Of a DNA stretch of 64,000 bases, positions 17,762-26,043 are shown piece after piece. The notes beneath the pieces were generated by a model. That model had not been told where the DNA came from and did not search any database. It saw only the letters and a list, made by a program, of their open reading frames with translations. Position 1 is the first letter of the stretch. Each line of letters begins with the position of its first letter. Source of the stretch: Pseudobdellovibrio exovorus JSS. Lineage in GTDB: Bacteria > Bdellovibrionota > Bdellovibrionia > Bdellovibrionales > Bdellovibrionaceae. Position numbers and translations under genes: made by a program. The DNA lies in NCBI RefSeq assembly GCF_000348725.1, contig NC_020813.1:1240001-1304000 (forward strand), written 5' to 3'.

Positions 17762-18406
17762 ATGAAAAAAGGACTTATTGCTATTGCTTTCTTAGTCACC
17801 ACAGTGGCGGCACAGTTAGCGCAGGCGTACTATGTTGAAGCTCGTTTAAATCAAAGAGTTCGTGGTAGTGCGAGCATTTCGTTGAATCGCGCTTTAGGCT
17901 TAGACCGCTATCAAGGATATGAAATTGACAGCATTCAAATTAGTGGACGTGCAGATGGTCGCTTTGTTGATTTGAATATCTTCTACGGACGTGAAGAACT
18001 AGGAAGGGCTTACCTCCAATCACCTCGTGGAGAAACGGTGAATGTGTACCCTCGTTATGGAACGATTATCCGTCGCGGTGTAGATCTGCGTTTGGATGCA
18101 CGCGGTGAAGGTATTATTGAAAGTGTCGTGGTGCGCTTCCGTCAGGGAAGTGGGCCTCAGCCTCCGTATCCTCCGCCGTACCCGCCGCCAAGTCACCCCG
18201 ATACATTTGTGCAAGTTGAGTGCTACAGCATTATCAAACCACTCATCACGGAATGTAAGTTAGATAATCCGATTTTAAGTGTGCGTTTAGTACGTCAGCA
18301 TTCAAGCGCTGCCTGTGTCTATGGATCGACATGGTTCTATGATTCACGGAAAATTTCAGTGACCAAAGGCTGTCGTGCGACTTTTGAAGCACGTGTCCGT
18401 CGCTAG
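17762..18406 (+). CDS. Secreted protein with C-terminal DUF3011-like domain
   Basis: The 214-residue protein has a signal peptide (1-22), a beta-rich Arg-rich domain (about 25-128), a Pro/Tyr linker (about 133-146) and a C-terminal domain (about 150-214) with four Cys. This last part follows the DUF3011 pattern: an initial VxC, LVRQxSxxxC in the middle, an SW/TW-type segment and a GCRATFE ending. DUF3011 proteins are secreted and of unknown function. The linker separates two independent folds. Confidence 0.72.
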   Translation: MKKGLIAIAFLVTTVAAQLAQAYYVEARLNQRVRGSASISLNRALGLDRYQGYEIDSIQISGRADGRFVDLNIFYGREELGRAYLQSPRGETVNVYPRYGTIIRRGVDLRLDARGEGIIESVVVRFRQGSGPQPPYPPPYPPPSHPDTFVQVECYSIIKPLITECKLDNPILSVRLVRQHSSAACVYGSTWFYDSRKISVTKGCRATFEARVRR

Positions 18407-18484
18407 TGAGTCACTGTTAGGCGTCCATACAAGCTTCAAATAGAATTAAGTTAAATAAAGTAGAGAAAGAACCAAATAGGATTT

Positions 18485-19480
18485 ATGAAAAAGACAATTT
18501 TGAGTGGTAGTACAGTTACAGGAGATCTGACCTTAGGAAACTATATTGGGGCGATCAATAACTGGAAAAAGATGCAATCGGAATATGATTGTCTGTACTT
18601 TTTAGCAAACTTGCACGCGTTAACTGTCTTTCAAGATCCTAAAATTCTAAAAGAAAGAACATATAGTTTTTTCGCTCAGTATCTGGCTTTGGGATTGGAC
18701 CCGCAAAAAAATATTATTTTTGCTCAATCCCACGTGCCAGAACACTCTGAACTTTCATGGGTTCTGACCTGTTTGACTCCCATGGGTAATTTGAACCGCA
18801 TGACTCAATTTAAGGAAAAGTCTGAAAAGCACGTGAAAAATATCAATGCAGGTCTTTTCACTTATCCTGTGTTGATGGCGGCGGATATTCTTTTATACCA
18901 AGCTGATATTATTCCTGTTGGCGAAGATCAAAAACAGCACATTGAGCTGTGCCGTGATCTGGTTGGCTACTTTGAAAACCGCTACGGAGCGGGAATTTTT
19001 AAAATGCCAGAACCACATATTCCTAAATCAGGCGCAAGAGTTATGTCGCTACAAGATCCCACTAAAAAAATGTCAAAATCTGACGAAAATGAAAAGAATT
19101 TCGTTTCGATAATCGACGACCCTAAAAAAATTGAAAAGAAAATCAAATCAGCTGCTACAGATTCTGGTTCTGAAATCAAATTTGATGTTGAAAATAAAGC
19201 AGGAATTTCTAATCTTCTGACAATCTACTCTGTGTTATCTGATAAGAGCATTGAGCAGCTTGAAAAAGATTACGAAGGAAAAATGTACGGACATCTAAAA
19301 GTTGATTTGGCTGAGTTAGTGGTGAGTACATTAAAGCCAGTGAAAGACGAGTATGATCGTCTTATGCAAGACCGCACACATTTAGACAAACTTATGTTGG
19401 ATGGAGCAGAAAGAGCGCGTGTTCGTGCAAAAACAACATTGGCGCGTGTTTATGAAGCTGTTGGTCTATTGCACCGCTAA
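18485..19480 (+). CDS. trpS: Tryptophanyl-tRNA synthetase
   Basis: The 331-residue class I synthetase shows the HIGH-type motif as TLGN near residues 16-19 and the KMSKS loop at about 198-202, inside a protein of the usual bacterial length. It charges tRNA-Trp in the cytoplasm. No T-box or leader peptide was seen in the 78-base upstream gap. Confidence 0.96.
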   Translation: MKKTILSGSTVTGDLTLGNYIGAINNWKKMQSEYDCLYFLANLHALTVFQDPKILKERTYSFFAQYLALGLDPQKNIIFAQSHVPEHSELSWVLTCLTPMGNLNRMTQFKEKSEKHVKNINAGLFTYPVLMAADILLYQADIIPVGEDQKQHIELCRDLVGYFENRYGAGIFKMPEPHIPKSGARVMSLQDPTKKMSKSDENEKNFVSIIDDPKKIEKKIKSAATDSGSEIKFDVENKAGISNLLTIYSVLSDKSIEQLEKDYEGKMYGHLKVDLAELVVSTLKPVKDEYDRLMQDRTHLDKLMLDGAERARVRAKTTLARVYEAVGLLHR

Positions 19481-19526
19481 TCATTTTAATACCAAGATAT
19501 ATTTACTCTAGTCTAGCACCAAAAAT

Positions 19527-19551
19527 CCCAAGGACTATTTCTTTGGGGTAT
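19527..19551 (+). terminator. Possible terminator of trpS
   Basis: CCCAA (19527-19531) pairs with TTGGG (19543-19547) around an 11-base loop, 47 bases after the trpS stop. Only a short run of T follows, so termination may be weak. The rest of the 233-base gap to the next gene holds nothing recognisable. Confidence 0.35.
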
Positions 19552-19713
19552 TTGCGAACGCATTCGCGCTCGTGGTGAATTTAATTACATTCTGAGTCAT
19601 GGTCTTATTTTTGCTGTTCTATATGAATGAGCTACACCCAAAGAATTGCGCAAAGGACTGTGCAGATGATGTGTGGCGGAGCCAGAAGTGAGGTGTGGGC
19701 GAGGAGTATTTGT

Positions 19714-20499
19714 ATGGGCAACCTAGACAATCACACAAGAAGGATCTTAGTGGTAGAGGATGACCCCAGTATGACGATCATGCTGAAGAGTTCGATTGCT
19801 GGAGCCGCGCCTGATGCGAAGGTCTGTTATGCCAGCAGCATAGAGCAAGCTCTGGCCAAAATTTTACAATCGGCAGATATTTCAAACGACAACCCTTATG
19901 ACTTAATTGTAGCGGATATCTTTTTAGAGGGGCACAGTACGGGGCTGGATCTTTGGAAAGTTATTTCCAGCACCTATCCGAATCTTCCATTCCTCGTGAT
20001 TTCTTCTGTCAGTGAGCAAGAGGTTAGAAAAGCGGTGGGCGAAGAAGATCAGTCTCAGTTGATTTATTTACAGAAACCATTTTCGGTAAAAGCTTTCAAG
20101 GACAAAGTCCAATCTATTTTCGAAAAAGCAGCTGTGAATACAATTTCTTTTAAAGGCAAGGTGGAAGGGGAGTCTCGTCCCGAACTCATCCACAATGATG
20201 AGCATGAACAGATGGCCCATTTGTTGATGTTAAAAATGTCTTCAGATTGGCTTTCAAAGCAAGAGTGGGTGAATGAACCTTATGGCGGACAGAATCCGGC
20301 TCAAGAGTTGCTGTTTCATGCGCGCATTTCAGCTCATAAATTGTGGGAGGATTTTTTTATCTCGGATGACAAGCAGATCACTTTAGATAAACAAAAAATT
20401 CGCGAACATTTGCTGAAGATGGGGGATCTGAATCCAGAGCTTAAAAAATTCTTAGAGGAAAAATTAGATAACATGGAAAGTGTTTTCCAAATTCACTAG
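19714..20499 (+). CDS. Response-regulator receiver protein with novel C-terminal domain
   Basis: The 261-residue protein has a receiver domain at about 9-130 with the acidic pair D16/D17, phosphoacceptor D68, S97 in the Thr/Ser switch place and K121. Residues 150-261 form a helical region with no known output motif: no DNA-binding helix, GGDEF or EAL. The start at 19714 follows GAGGAG and begins just before the domain; the 29-residue upstream extension is not typical. It probably acts through protein contact. Two small unknown genes follow with short gaps; no histidine kinase is nearby. Confidence 0.85.
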   Translation: MGNLDNHTRRILVVEDDPSMTIMLKSSIAGAAPDAKVCYASSIEQALAKILQSADISNDNPYDLIVADIFLEGHSTGLDLWKVISSTYPNLPFLVISSVSEQEVRKAVGEEDQSQLIYLQKPFSVKAFKDKVQSIFEKAAVNTISFKGKVEGESRPELIHNDEHEQMAHLLMLKMSSDWLSKQEWVNEPYGGQNPAQELLFHARISAHKLWEDFFISDDKQITLDKQKIREHLLKMGDLNPELKKFLEEKLDNMESVFQIH

Positions 20500-20510
20500 C
20501 AGGAGGTCTT

Positions 20511-20777
20511 ATGGGAAGTCCATATTTGAATTTCTTAAAAAAGGTAGAGTCTATTGAGGATTTGGACTACGGAGATTTTATGCGCAAGGCGAATCTCTAT
20601 TTAAATGAGTTGTTAGAGGATGAAACAGTCTCTAGTAATCCTGTGTTGATGGCGCGGGTTGAGGCTATGAAGAAATACATTCAATTTCAACCGAACTGGG
20701 ATGTGGAAACGACGAAGGATCAAATTCACGTAGATACAGAAAATCTTATGTTTTTAGATTCTATTTACGCTTCATAA
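20511..20777 (+). CDS. Small unknown protein
   Basis: An 88-residue acidic, mainly helical soluble protein with no recognised motif. A strong AGGAGG ribosome binding site precedes the ATG, and it follows the receiver-domain gene by 11 bases, so the two are very likely cotranscribed. A role as partner of the receiver protein is a guess from position only. Confidence 0.65.
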   Translation: MGSPYLNFLKKVESIEDLDYGDFMRKANLYLNELLEDETVSSNPVLMARVEAMKKYIQFQPNWDVETTKDQIHVDTENLMFLDSIYAS

Positions 20778-20810
20778 TTGTTCTTAGAGCCGAATACAGT
20801 ATAATATGGT

Positions 20811-21464
20811 ATGTCTTTCAAGAAAGCCGTAGAAAAAATTAATCAGCGTGGAGTTCTGCTTACATTTCCTGTAAACAATAAACCTGAGCCAAAATCTCTG
20901 TGGTCAGAGTTTTTCCCTAAATCGAAAATGGAATGGGATTGGAATGAGGATGCGGATTCACGTGTATCCACTATGTGGGTTTTGATGAAGAAGCTTTCGG
21001 ATAGTCGTGAGGTTGTCTACTCTAAGTGGTATCAAGGGCGTGCGACCTTTTTTTCACGATCATTATTTACAGCACTTTTAAGGCTGTCGAATATGGATTT
21101 AGAAAATCCTCAAGGACTTTCGCGGGAAGCGCGTCAACTTTTATCAGAACTTGAAAATGATTCCCCGCTTTCAACAAAGCAATTGAAGAAGTTGACCGAG
21201 CTTCAAGGTAAAGACAACGAGAGCTGCTATCAAAGGGCGATGAAAAGTCTGTTTTTAAACTTTTTGATTGTGGGTTTCGGGGAAGTGGATGATGGGGCCT
21301 TTCCCTCATTGGCTGTAGGAGCAACTCGGCATCTTTATGAAGATCTTTGTGCGGACGCTTTAAATCTCAGCAATCAAGAGGCTCAGGAGCGTCTTGATCA
21401 ATATATGCCAACTGGCAGTGTTTTTCGTAAATTCTATGACAAAAATATTCTAAAATCATGCTGA
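20811..21464 (+). CDS. Unknown cytoplasmic protein
   Basis: A 217-residue, charged and Trp-rich protein without a signal peptide or clear membrane segment. One mildly hydrophobic helix near residues 145-155 is probably in the core. No family is recognised. It follows the small unknown gene by 33 bases on the same strand. Confidence 0.6.
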   Translation: MSFKKAVEKINQRGVLLTFPVNNKPEPKSLWSEFFPKSKMEWDWNEDADSRVSTMWVLMKKLSDSREVVYSKWYQGRATFFSRSLFTALLRLSNMDLENPQGLSREARQLLSELENDSPLSTKQLKKLTELQGKDNESCYQRAMKSLFLNFLIVGFGEVDDGAFPSLAVGATRHLYEDLCADALNLSNQEAQERLDQYMPTGSVFRKFYDKNILKSC

Positions 21465-21498
21465 CTTCGATTTTATTGCTGGGCTAGCATAAAACCCT

Positions 21499-22869
21499 AT
21501 GAAGTTAGCTAGTTACGTTATTATTTTAACTTATTTTTTTAGCTTTTCTGCGCACTCACAAATGCGCTCGTCTTCGCATATTCAAACCGATGCTCAAATC
21601 GCACGGCATTTATTCTATCAGAGTTTAAAGTTTTACAATCAAGAGTTTCGCCATCCGGTATCAGGTCAGTATGTGGATGCGACATCTTTACTGGCTGGAT
21701 CTGTTCAGGAAAACAATTCTTCCGTGGCAGCGACCGGTATGGGTGTGGCGATGTTAGCCTTAGCCGATGCCGCTGGAAAATTTGACAATAATCGAAAAGG
21801 TCTGAGTTTAGATTTGCGATTGGATTTGCCATTAGATTTGCAAAATTATTTAAGTGAGGACTTTGAGGCGCAAGCTTACCATTCTTTGCGCACTGTTTTA
21901 GATCCGCAGTTTTCAAGGCGTCATCCTCAGTGGGGTTGGTTTCGTCATTGGTTCCGTGCCAGCGACGGGGCTGATAATAATGGCTCGCGTGGGGATGGTT
22001 ACTCGACTATTGATACGGCTATTTTAGCTGCTGGAGCTCTGCTTGCTGGTAATTACTTTGAAGCGCGCGAAGGTCATTCATCGGCGCGTGTAAAAGAACT
22101 GGCCGAAAGACTCTTGCAGACAGTTAATTGGGAATCGGCTATTGCAGATATTAATTTTGGCCGCCTGTATCTTAATTATAATTTAGAAAGTGGACGCGCT
22201 TTAGGAGCCACGTCTAAGTTTAATGAATATATTTTAGTGGCGTGTATGGGAAAAGTGGCCGAGCAAAAAGCGGGTCGCGTGGGAAGAATGACCCAGTTTT
22301 GGAATAGACACTTTGCGGACCTCAGTGGTTTGCCTAAAAGGTCTTTTATGACTTCTAATGGAAGACAGATCAGTTTGTTAACAGACAGTCCATTTCAATT
22401 TCTATCTAGCTTTACTATGCAATTTGCATATTACCTGTGTGGGTCGATAAATAATAATCCCTCCTATGTGCAATATTTTAAGAATGCGATGGAAGCAGAT
22501 CGTGCGTGGTTTGCACAGCAGCGTATAAGTAAGTCCTCATATTGGGGAGCCGGAGCCGGTGAAGCTTTAAATTTCAAATACGCAGCAAACGCAATCGGTA
22601 GAAATCCAGATCTCATTGTGTCTCCGCATATCATTGCGGGTTTTTTATCAGAGTCACCAGAGCTTGTACGTGATTTGGCGACGATCTATCGTGACAAGCA
22701 GTGTGTCTATCGTAAAAACGAGACTGAAGTCCTATGGCGCTGTAGTTTAACTCAGCCAGAGCAGCGTTTAAATCGACTTCAAGCTATTGATTTTTCAAGT
22801 ATGTTCTTAGGTTTGGCCACTGTTCATCCGAATATAGGAAGGGGATTCTTTAAGTCTTACGCCCCATAG
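21499..22869 (+). CDS. Secreted glucoamylase-like (PF10091/GH144-type) protein
   Basis: The 456-residue protein has a signal peptide (about 1-20). A segment near residues 132-195 runs GWFRHWF, then Asp/Asn-rich, then YSTIDTAILAAGALLAGNYF. That resembles the glycoamylase-like alpha/alpha-barrel family (PF10091, GH144), in which a GFFxHF segment precedes an STIDT segment. It would act on a glycan in the periplasm or outside the cell. The match rests on these motifs only, so substrate and even activity are open. Confidence 0.55.
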   Translation: MKLASYVIILTYFFSFSAHSQMRSSSHIQTDAQIARHLFYQSLKFYNQEFRHPVSGQYVDATSLLAGSVQENNSSVAATGMGVAMLALADAAGKFDNNRKGLSLDLRLDLPLDLQNYLSEDFEAQAYHSLRTVLDPQFSRRHPQWGWFRHWFRASDGADNNGSRGDGYSTIDTAILAAGALLAGNYFEAREGHSSARVKELAERLLQTVNWESAIADINFGRLYLNYNLESGRALGATSKFNEYILVACMGKVAEQKAGRVGRMTQFWNRHFADLSGLPKRSFMTSNGRQISLLTDSPFQFLSSFTMQFAYYLCGSINNNPSYVQYFKNAMEADRAWFAQQRISKSSYWGAGAGEALNFKYAANAIGRNPDLIVSPHIIAGFLSESPELVRDLATIYRDKQCVYRKNETEVLWRCSLTQPEQRLNRLQAIDFSSMFLGLATVHPNIGRGFFKSYAP

Positions 22870-22875
22870 AAAAAC

Positions 22876-22905
22876 CTATAGGATTAAAACTATAGCGAAC
22901 TATAG
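22876..22905. repeat. Three spaced CTATAG copies
   Basis: The palindromic hexamer CTATAG occurs at 22876, 22890 and 22900 in the short gap between the secreted glycosidase-like gene and the lipoprotein gene. It may be chance, a small operator, or the remains of promoter elements. Confidence 0.3.
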
Positions 22906-22917
22906 CAGCGAGGCTGA

Positions 22918-23394
22918 GTGGTGAAGTTAACAGCGTTTGTGATTGCAATTGGTATGATTCTGGCTGCCTGTGGAAAGCCTGTGACCTCAGAAGGTAACAA
23001 GCGTGATTATGCTTTCTACAATCAATTCATCAATGCGAATGATCAGTATCCAAATGCTTCACAAAATCTATCGAACCTTAAGCTTTTCACATCAGAAGAA
23101 AAGTACTCGATGCGATTAGCACTTTTTGAAAACGGATCTTTTTATTATCAAGTGAACAATTTAGGTGACGGCGAAGGACGATGGGAATTCCGCGATGGTA
23201 TCTTACGTCTAAAAGCAGTGCGCCCTATATTTGATATGGATTTAGATATTATGGCTGAACGGGAAGAAACAGATGATACGATTGTGCAGTTTGTCGATCG
23301 TTTCCGCTTTAACTCAGTGCCGATTCACTTTCGCCCGCCGTCATCTGACTCGAAACCACTACCTGCATTTAAGGTTTCAGGAAAAAACATATAA
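22918..23394 (+). CDS. Lipoprotein of unknown function
   Basis: A 158-residue protein with a lipoprotein signal ending in LAAC at Cys18. The mature part alternates beta segments with charged loops and has no recognised motif. Two consecutive GTG codons (22918 and 22921) are possible starts; AGCGAGG stands at 4 and 7 bases respectively, so the second may be the true one. Expected in the outer or inner membrane facing the periplasm. Confidence 0.7.
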   Translation: MVKLTAFVIAIGMILAACGKPVTSEGNKRDYAFYNQFINANDQYPNASQNLSNLKLFTSEEKYSMRLALFENGSFYYQVNNLGDGEGRWEFRDGILRLKAVRPIFDMDLDIMAEREETDDTIVQFVDRFRFNSVPIHFRPPSSDSKPLPAFKVSGKNI

Positions 23395-23397
23395 ATA

Positions 23398-23424
23398 GGC
23401 GTGAAAGCCCCAATCTTCCACGCC
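23398..23424 (-). terminator. Hairpin between convergent genes, possible terminator
   Basis: GGCGTGAAAG (23398-23407) pairs with CTTCCACGCC (23415-23424), ten pairs with one mismatch and a seven-base loop. On the minus strand it is followed by an AT-rich run with several T, which suits termination of the minus-strand secreted-protein gene. On the plus strand no T-run follows. Confidence 0.5.
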
Positions 23425-23469
23425 ACAGGTATTAAAAGGAATAAAATCCGAACTAACTAAGAACTCTGA

Positions 23470-23835
23470 TTATTTACAGTTGATCAATTGGTCTTGCGGA
23501 ACGCCAGTCGAGCCACCTTCTTCGCAAATGAAGTAAACCATGTAAGTCATGCCACCCTCTGGTCCTACTACGACATGCTTCACGCTGACTTCATTGTCAA
23601 AAGCAGTGATTTTTTGATCCGTATTTTTGATAGTGCAAGTTTTAGTTTCTTTTTTGATAACTTGCGATTTCTTTACTTTGAATGTCAGTAAAGGGGAAAC
23701 CATGCCGTCTTGTGACATAACGTCATTTTCAATTCTTAATGCCTGATCCGCAGAAGAGCAAAAACTCCATGAATCGCCAGCGTAACTTTGAGCGCTGATA
23801 ACAGTGGTAAGAAGTAAAAGAGCTAATTTATTCAT
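23470..23835 (-). CDS. Small secreted protein
   Basis: A 121-residue protein with a typical signal peptide (1-19, cleavage after Ser-Tyr-Ala) and four Cys in the mature part, which would allow two disulfides in the periplasm. The start has an AGGAGATACC-like ribosome binding site on the minus strand. No family recognised. Confidence 0.6.
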   Translation of the reverse strand: MNKLALLLLTTVISAQSYAGDSWSFCSSADQALRIENDVMSQDGMVSPLLTFKVKKSQVIKKETKTCTIKNTDQKITAFDNEVSVKHVVVGPEGGMTYMVYFICEEGGSTGVPQDQLINCK

Positions 23836-23926
23836 AAAGGTATCTCCTATTTATGCGGCAAAATAGTACTGATAGAGCTTCTGTTCAACTGTAATGATTC
23901 TGACACTCTTGTAAAATTTATCAGTC

Positions 23927-25894
23927 GTGCTATCGTTTTTTGAGCGAGGTTTTTATTTGGATATCTTAAGTTCATTATTAGCACAGAATTCGGCTAAACG
24001 AGGGGATTTGGACAAAGTCTTCTGGTTAGTCAGTGTCATGAAGTGGCTACAACGACCTCGCAGTGTTGATGAAAAGAATACGAAAAAAGAAAGTATTTAC
24101 ACGGTTCGGTTGAAATACCTGCTTTCCATGCTGAACAAGAATCCAGATTGGAAACAAAACTTTGTAAATACGATCTCGGCATTATTAGTCCGGATCTCTT
24201 CGGTATCTCAGTTTACGAACGCAGGAAATGTTTCAACAAGTTTCACACAGGAATTTATTAGTCGTATTCAAGAAAAATTCTTATTACCTAAAAGCCCTGT
24301 CACAGATGACTTGATGTCTTTATTGTACGAGATATTCCCTGACTCGGAAGAAAGTCAAATCATCGACTTTATTGATGAGTCGGTTTTGGCTGAATTGATT
24401 TCATTATTTGCGGAACAAAAAGAAGTTCATCAAAAACTACAGTCGGATTTATTAGCTGCCTCGTATGTTTTAAGTGTTCAGCTACTGAACGGAGTTTTTT
24501 CGTTACAGAAAGAGCTGGACTACTTTAATAAAAAAGCAGAAAAACTCAGCGAGTTCCACCTTGAGGGTATTTTACGTGAACACCAGATGCGTGGTGACTA
24601 TCAACTGACAGAAGATGTCTTTTCACTTTTGGCACAAATGGAAAAGTATGTAGATGAGCTGTACTCATCTATGCAGACACAAGGGGTGAAGGTAGAGCTC
24701 GTCTATTTATTCCAAACGCAAAAACGTAAGATGAGACGTTTAAAAGTCTTGTTATCGTTTTTGCATGAAGGCAGATCTCGAGCGGTTACATTGCGGGTCT
24801 TTCTTTCCCAATTGATTTTAGACTCACATCATCAGCGCAGTTTTTCATCGTTCCTATCTGAAAATATGGCATTGATTACAGAGCGTATCGTGCAAGCGAA
24901 CTCTCATATAGGTGAGCATTACGTTACCTTCAGTTGGAAAGAGTTCCGCAAAATGTTCCGTTCGGCTATGGGCGGTGGAGCCGTCACCGCACTTACTGTG
25001 TTTCTAAAAAACTTATTAGCAAAGCTCCACCTGCAGGGTTTTATTAAAGGATTTGCTGAGAGTTTAAATTACTCCGGAAGTTTCCTTTTGATTCAAGTGC
25101 TGGGAATGACTCTGGCGACGAAGCAGCCATCGGCTACAGCTCCTTATATTGCTGCCGCCTTAAAGAAATCAACAACAGAAGCTCGTCGTTCTATGGTGGC
25201 GCTACTACGCACGCAATTCATTGCTGTTCTAGGTAACTTGAGTATGGTGATACCGATCTGCTTTGTGGTTTCATGGCTCATGCTAAAATTAAATCATCCA
25301 CTGATGACTGTCGATGAGGCATTAAATACATTTAGTTCGACAGACATTCTGGGGTCAGCCCCTCTGTTTGCAACGTTCACAGGATGTCTTTTATTTATGG
25401 CCAGCTTGATTGCAGGATGGTTTGAAAATTGGGTGATCGTGAACCGCGTGGGTCAACGTCTTAAATTTAATGAGCGCCTGCGCAAAGTTTTTGGCGTAGT
25501 TCGTACTGAAAGAATCGCCAACTTTGTCGATGTGAATGCCAATGCTTTAGCTGCGAACATATCGTTAGGTTTTCTTTTGGGGATGACTCCTCAATTTTTA
25601 AAATTTTTAGGAATTCCACTAGATGTGAAGCACGTTACGCTCGCTACTGGGGGATTTGCGACATCCATTCCGATAGCTATTGGTGCGGGTGTAGATGCTT
25701 GGGATTTTGTAAATTCTATTTTGGGAATTATTTCTGTAGGGATATTAAATATCTCGGTCAGTTTCTTAATGGCATTTTTATTAGCTTCAATTTCTTCAAA
25801 AGTAAGATTCTCTTCATTTGTTAAACTATTTAAGTCGGGTGTTCGCATGATGCTGGTGAAACCATGGCTGCTTATTATTCCAGAAAAAGATTAG
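23927..25894 (+). CDS. PF10136-type membrane protein (Gcr family)
   Basis: The 655-residue protein has a long helical N-terminal half and four to six membrane helices in the C-terminal half (about 385-400, 430-450, 480-500, 540-560, 600-625). The segment near residues 386-414 (NYSGSFLLIQ, then TLATKQPSATAPYIAA) matches the signature of PF10136, labelled site-specific recombinase from an old Neisseria report. No recombinase catalytic motif is visible and the topology is that of an integral membrane protein, so the label is doubtful. The start is uncertain: GTG at 23927 or TTG at 23957, the latter behind GCGAGG. Confidence 0.7.
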   Translation: MLSFFERGFYLDILSSLLAQNSAKRGDLDKVFWLVSVMKWLQRPRSVDEKNTKKESIYTVRLKYLLSMLNKNPDWKQNFVNTISALLVRISSVSQFTNAGNVSTSFTQEFISRIQEKFLLPKSPVTDDLMSLLYEIFPDSEESQIIDFIDESVLAELISLFAEQKEVHQKLQSDLLAASYVLSVQLLNGVFSLQKELDYFNKKAEKLSEFHLEGILREHQMRGDYQLTEDVFSLLAQMEKYVDELYSSMQTQGVKVELVYLFQTQKRKMRRLKVLLSFLHEGRSRAVTLRVFLSQLILDSHHQRSFSSFLSENMALITERIVQANSHIGEHYVTFSWKEFRKMFRSAMGGGAVTALTVFLKNLLAKLHLQGFIKGFAESLNYSGSFLLIQVLGMTLATKQPSATAPYIAAALKKSTTEARRSMVALLRTQFIAVLGNLSMVIPICFVVSWLMLKLNHPLMTVDEALNTFSSTDILGSAPLFATFTGCLLFMASLIAGWFENWVIVNRVGQRLKFNERLRKVFGVVRTERIANFVDVNANALAANISLGFLLGMTPQFLKFLGIPLDVKHVTLATGGFATSIPIAIGAGVDAWDFVNSILGIISVGILNISVSFLMAFLLASISSKVRFSSFVKLFKSGVRMMLVKPWLLIIPEKD

Positions 25895-25993
25895 TTGTTG
25901 TTTTTCAAAACTGAAGGCTAGGTTTTTGAGTTCAGAGCCCGCCTGTGGCTTCTCAGAATTTTTAGCGACGCACGGGTTGACCGCCATACCTAT

Positions 25994-26011
25994 ATTTTCA
26001 ATATTGAAAAT
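25994..26011. promoter_or_regulatory. Perfect 18-bp palindrome upstream of dapB
   Basis: ATTTTCAATATTGAAAAT is a perfect palindrome centred 41 bases before the dapB start codon. A possible -10 box (TATAAA at 26017-26022) follows closely, so the palindrome would cover the -35 region, the place for a repressor or activator site. No second copy was noticed in the window. Confidence 0.5.
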
Positions 26012-26043
26012 GAGCATATAAAATCAAGAGGAGATCTTCTAGG

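Noticed and set aside
18407-18484. T-box or leader peptide for trpS
   Set aside because: The gap is only 78 bases and contains no Trp-rich short frame or T-box core.
23927-25894. Mobile element: site-specific recombinase
   Set aside because: Only the historic family label suggests this. No recombinase residues, repeats or attachment sites were seen, and the protein is membrane-bound.
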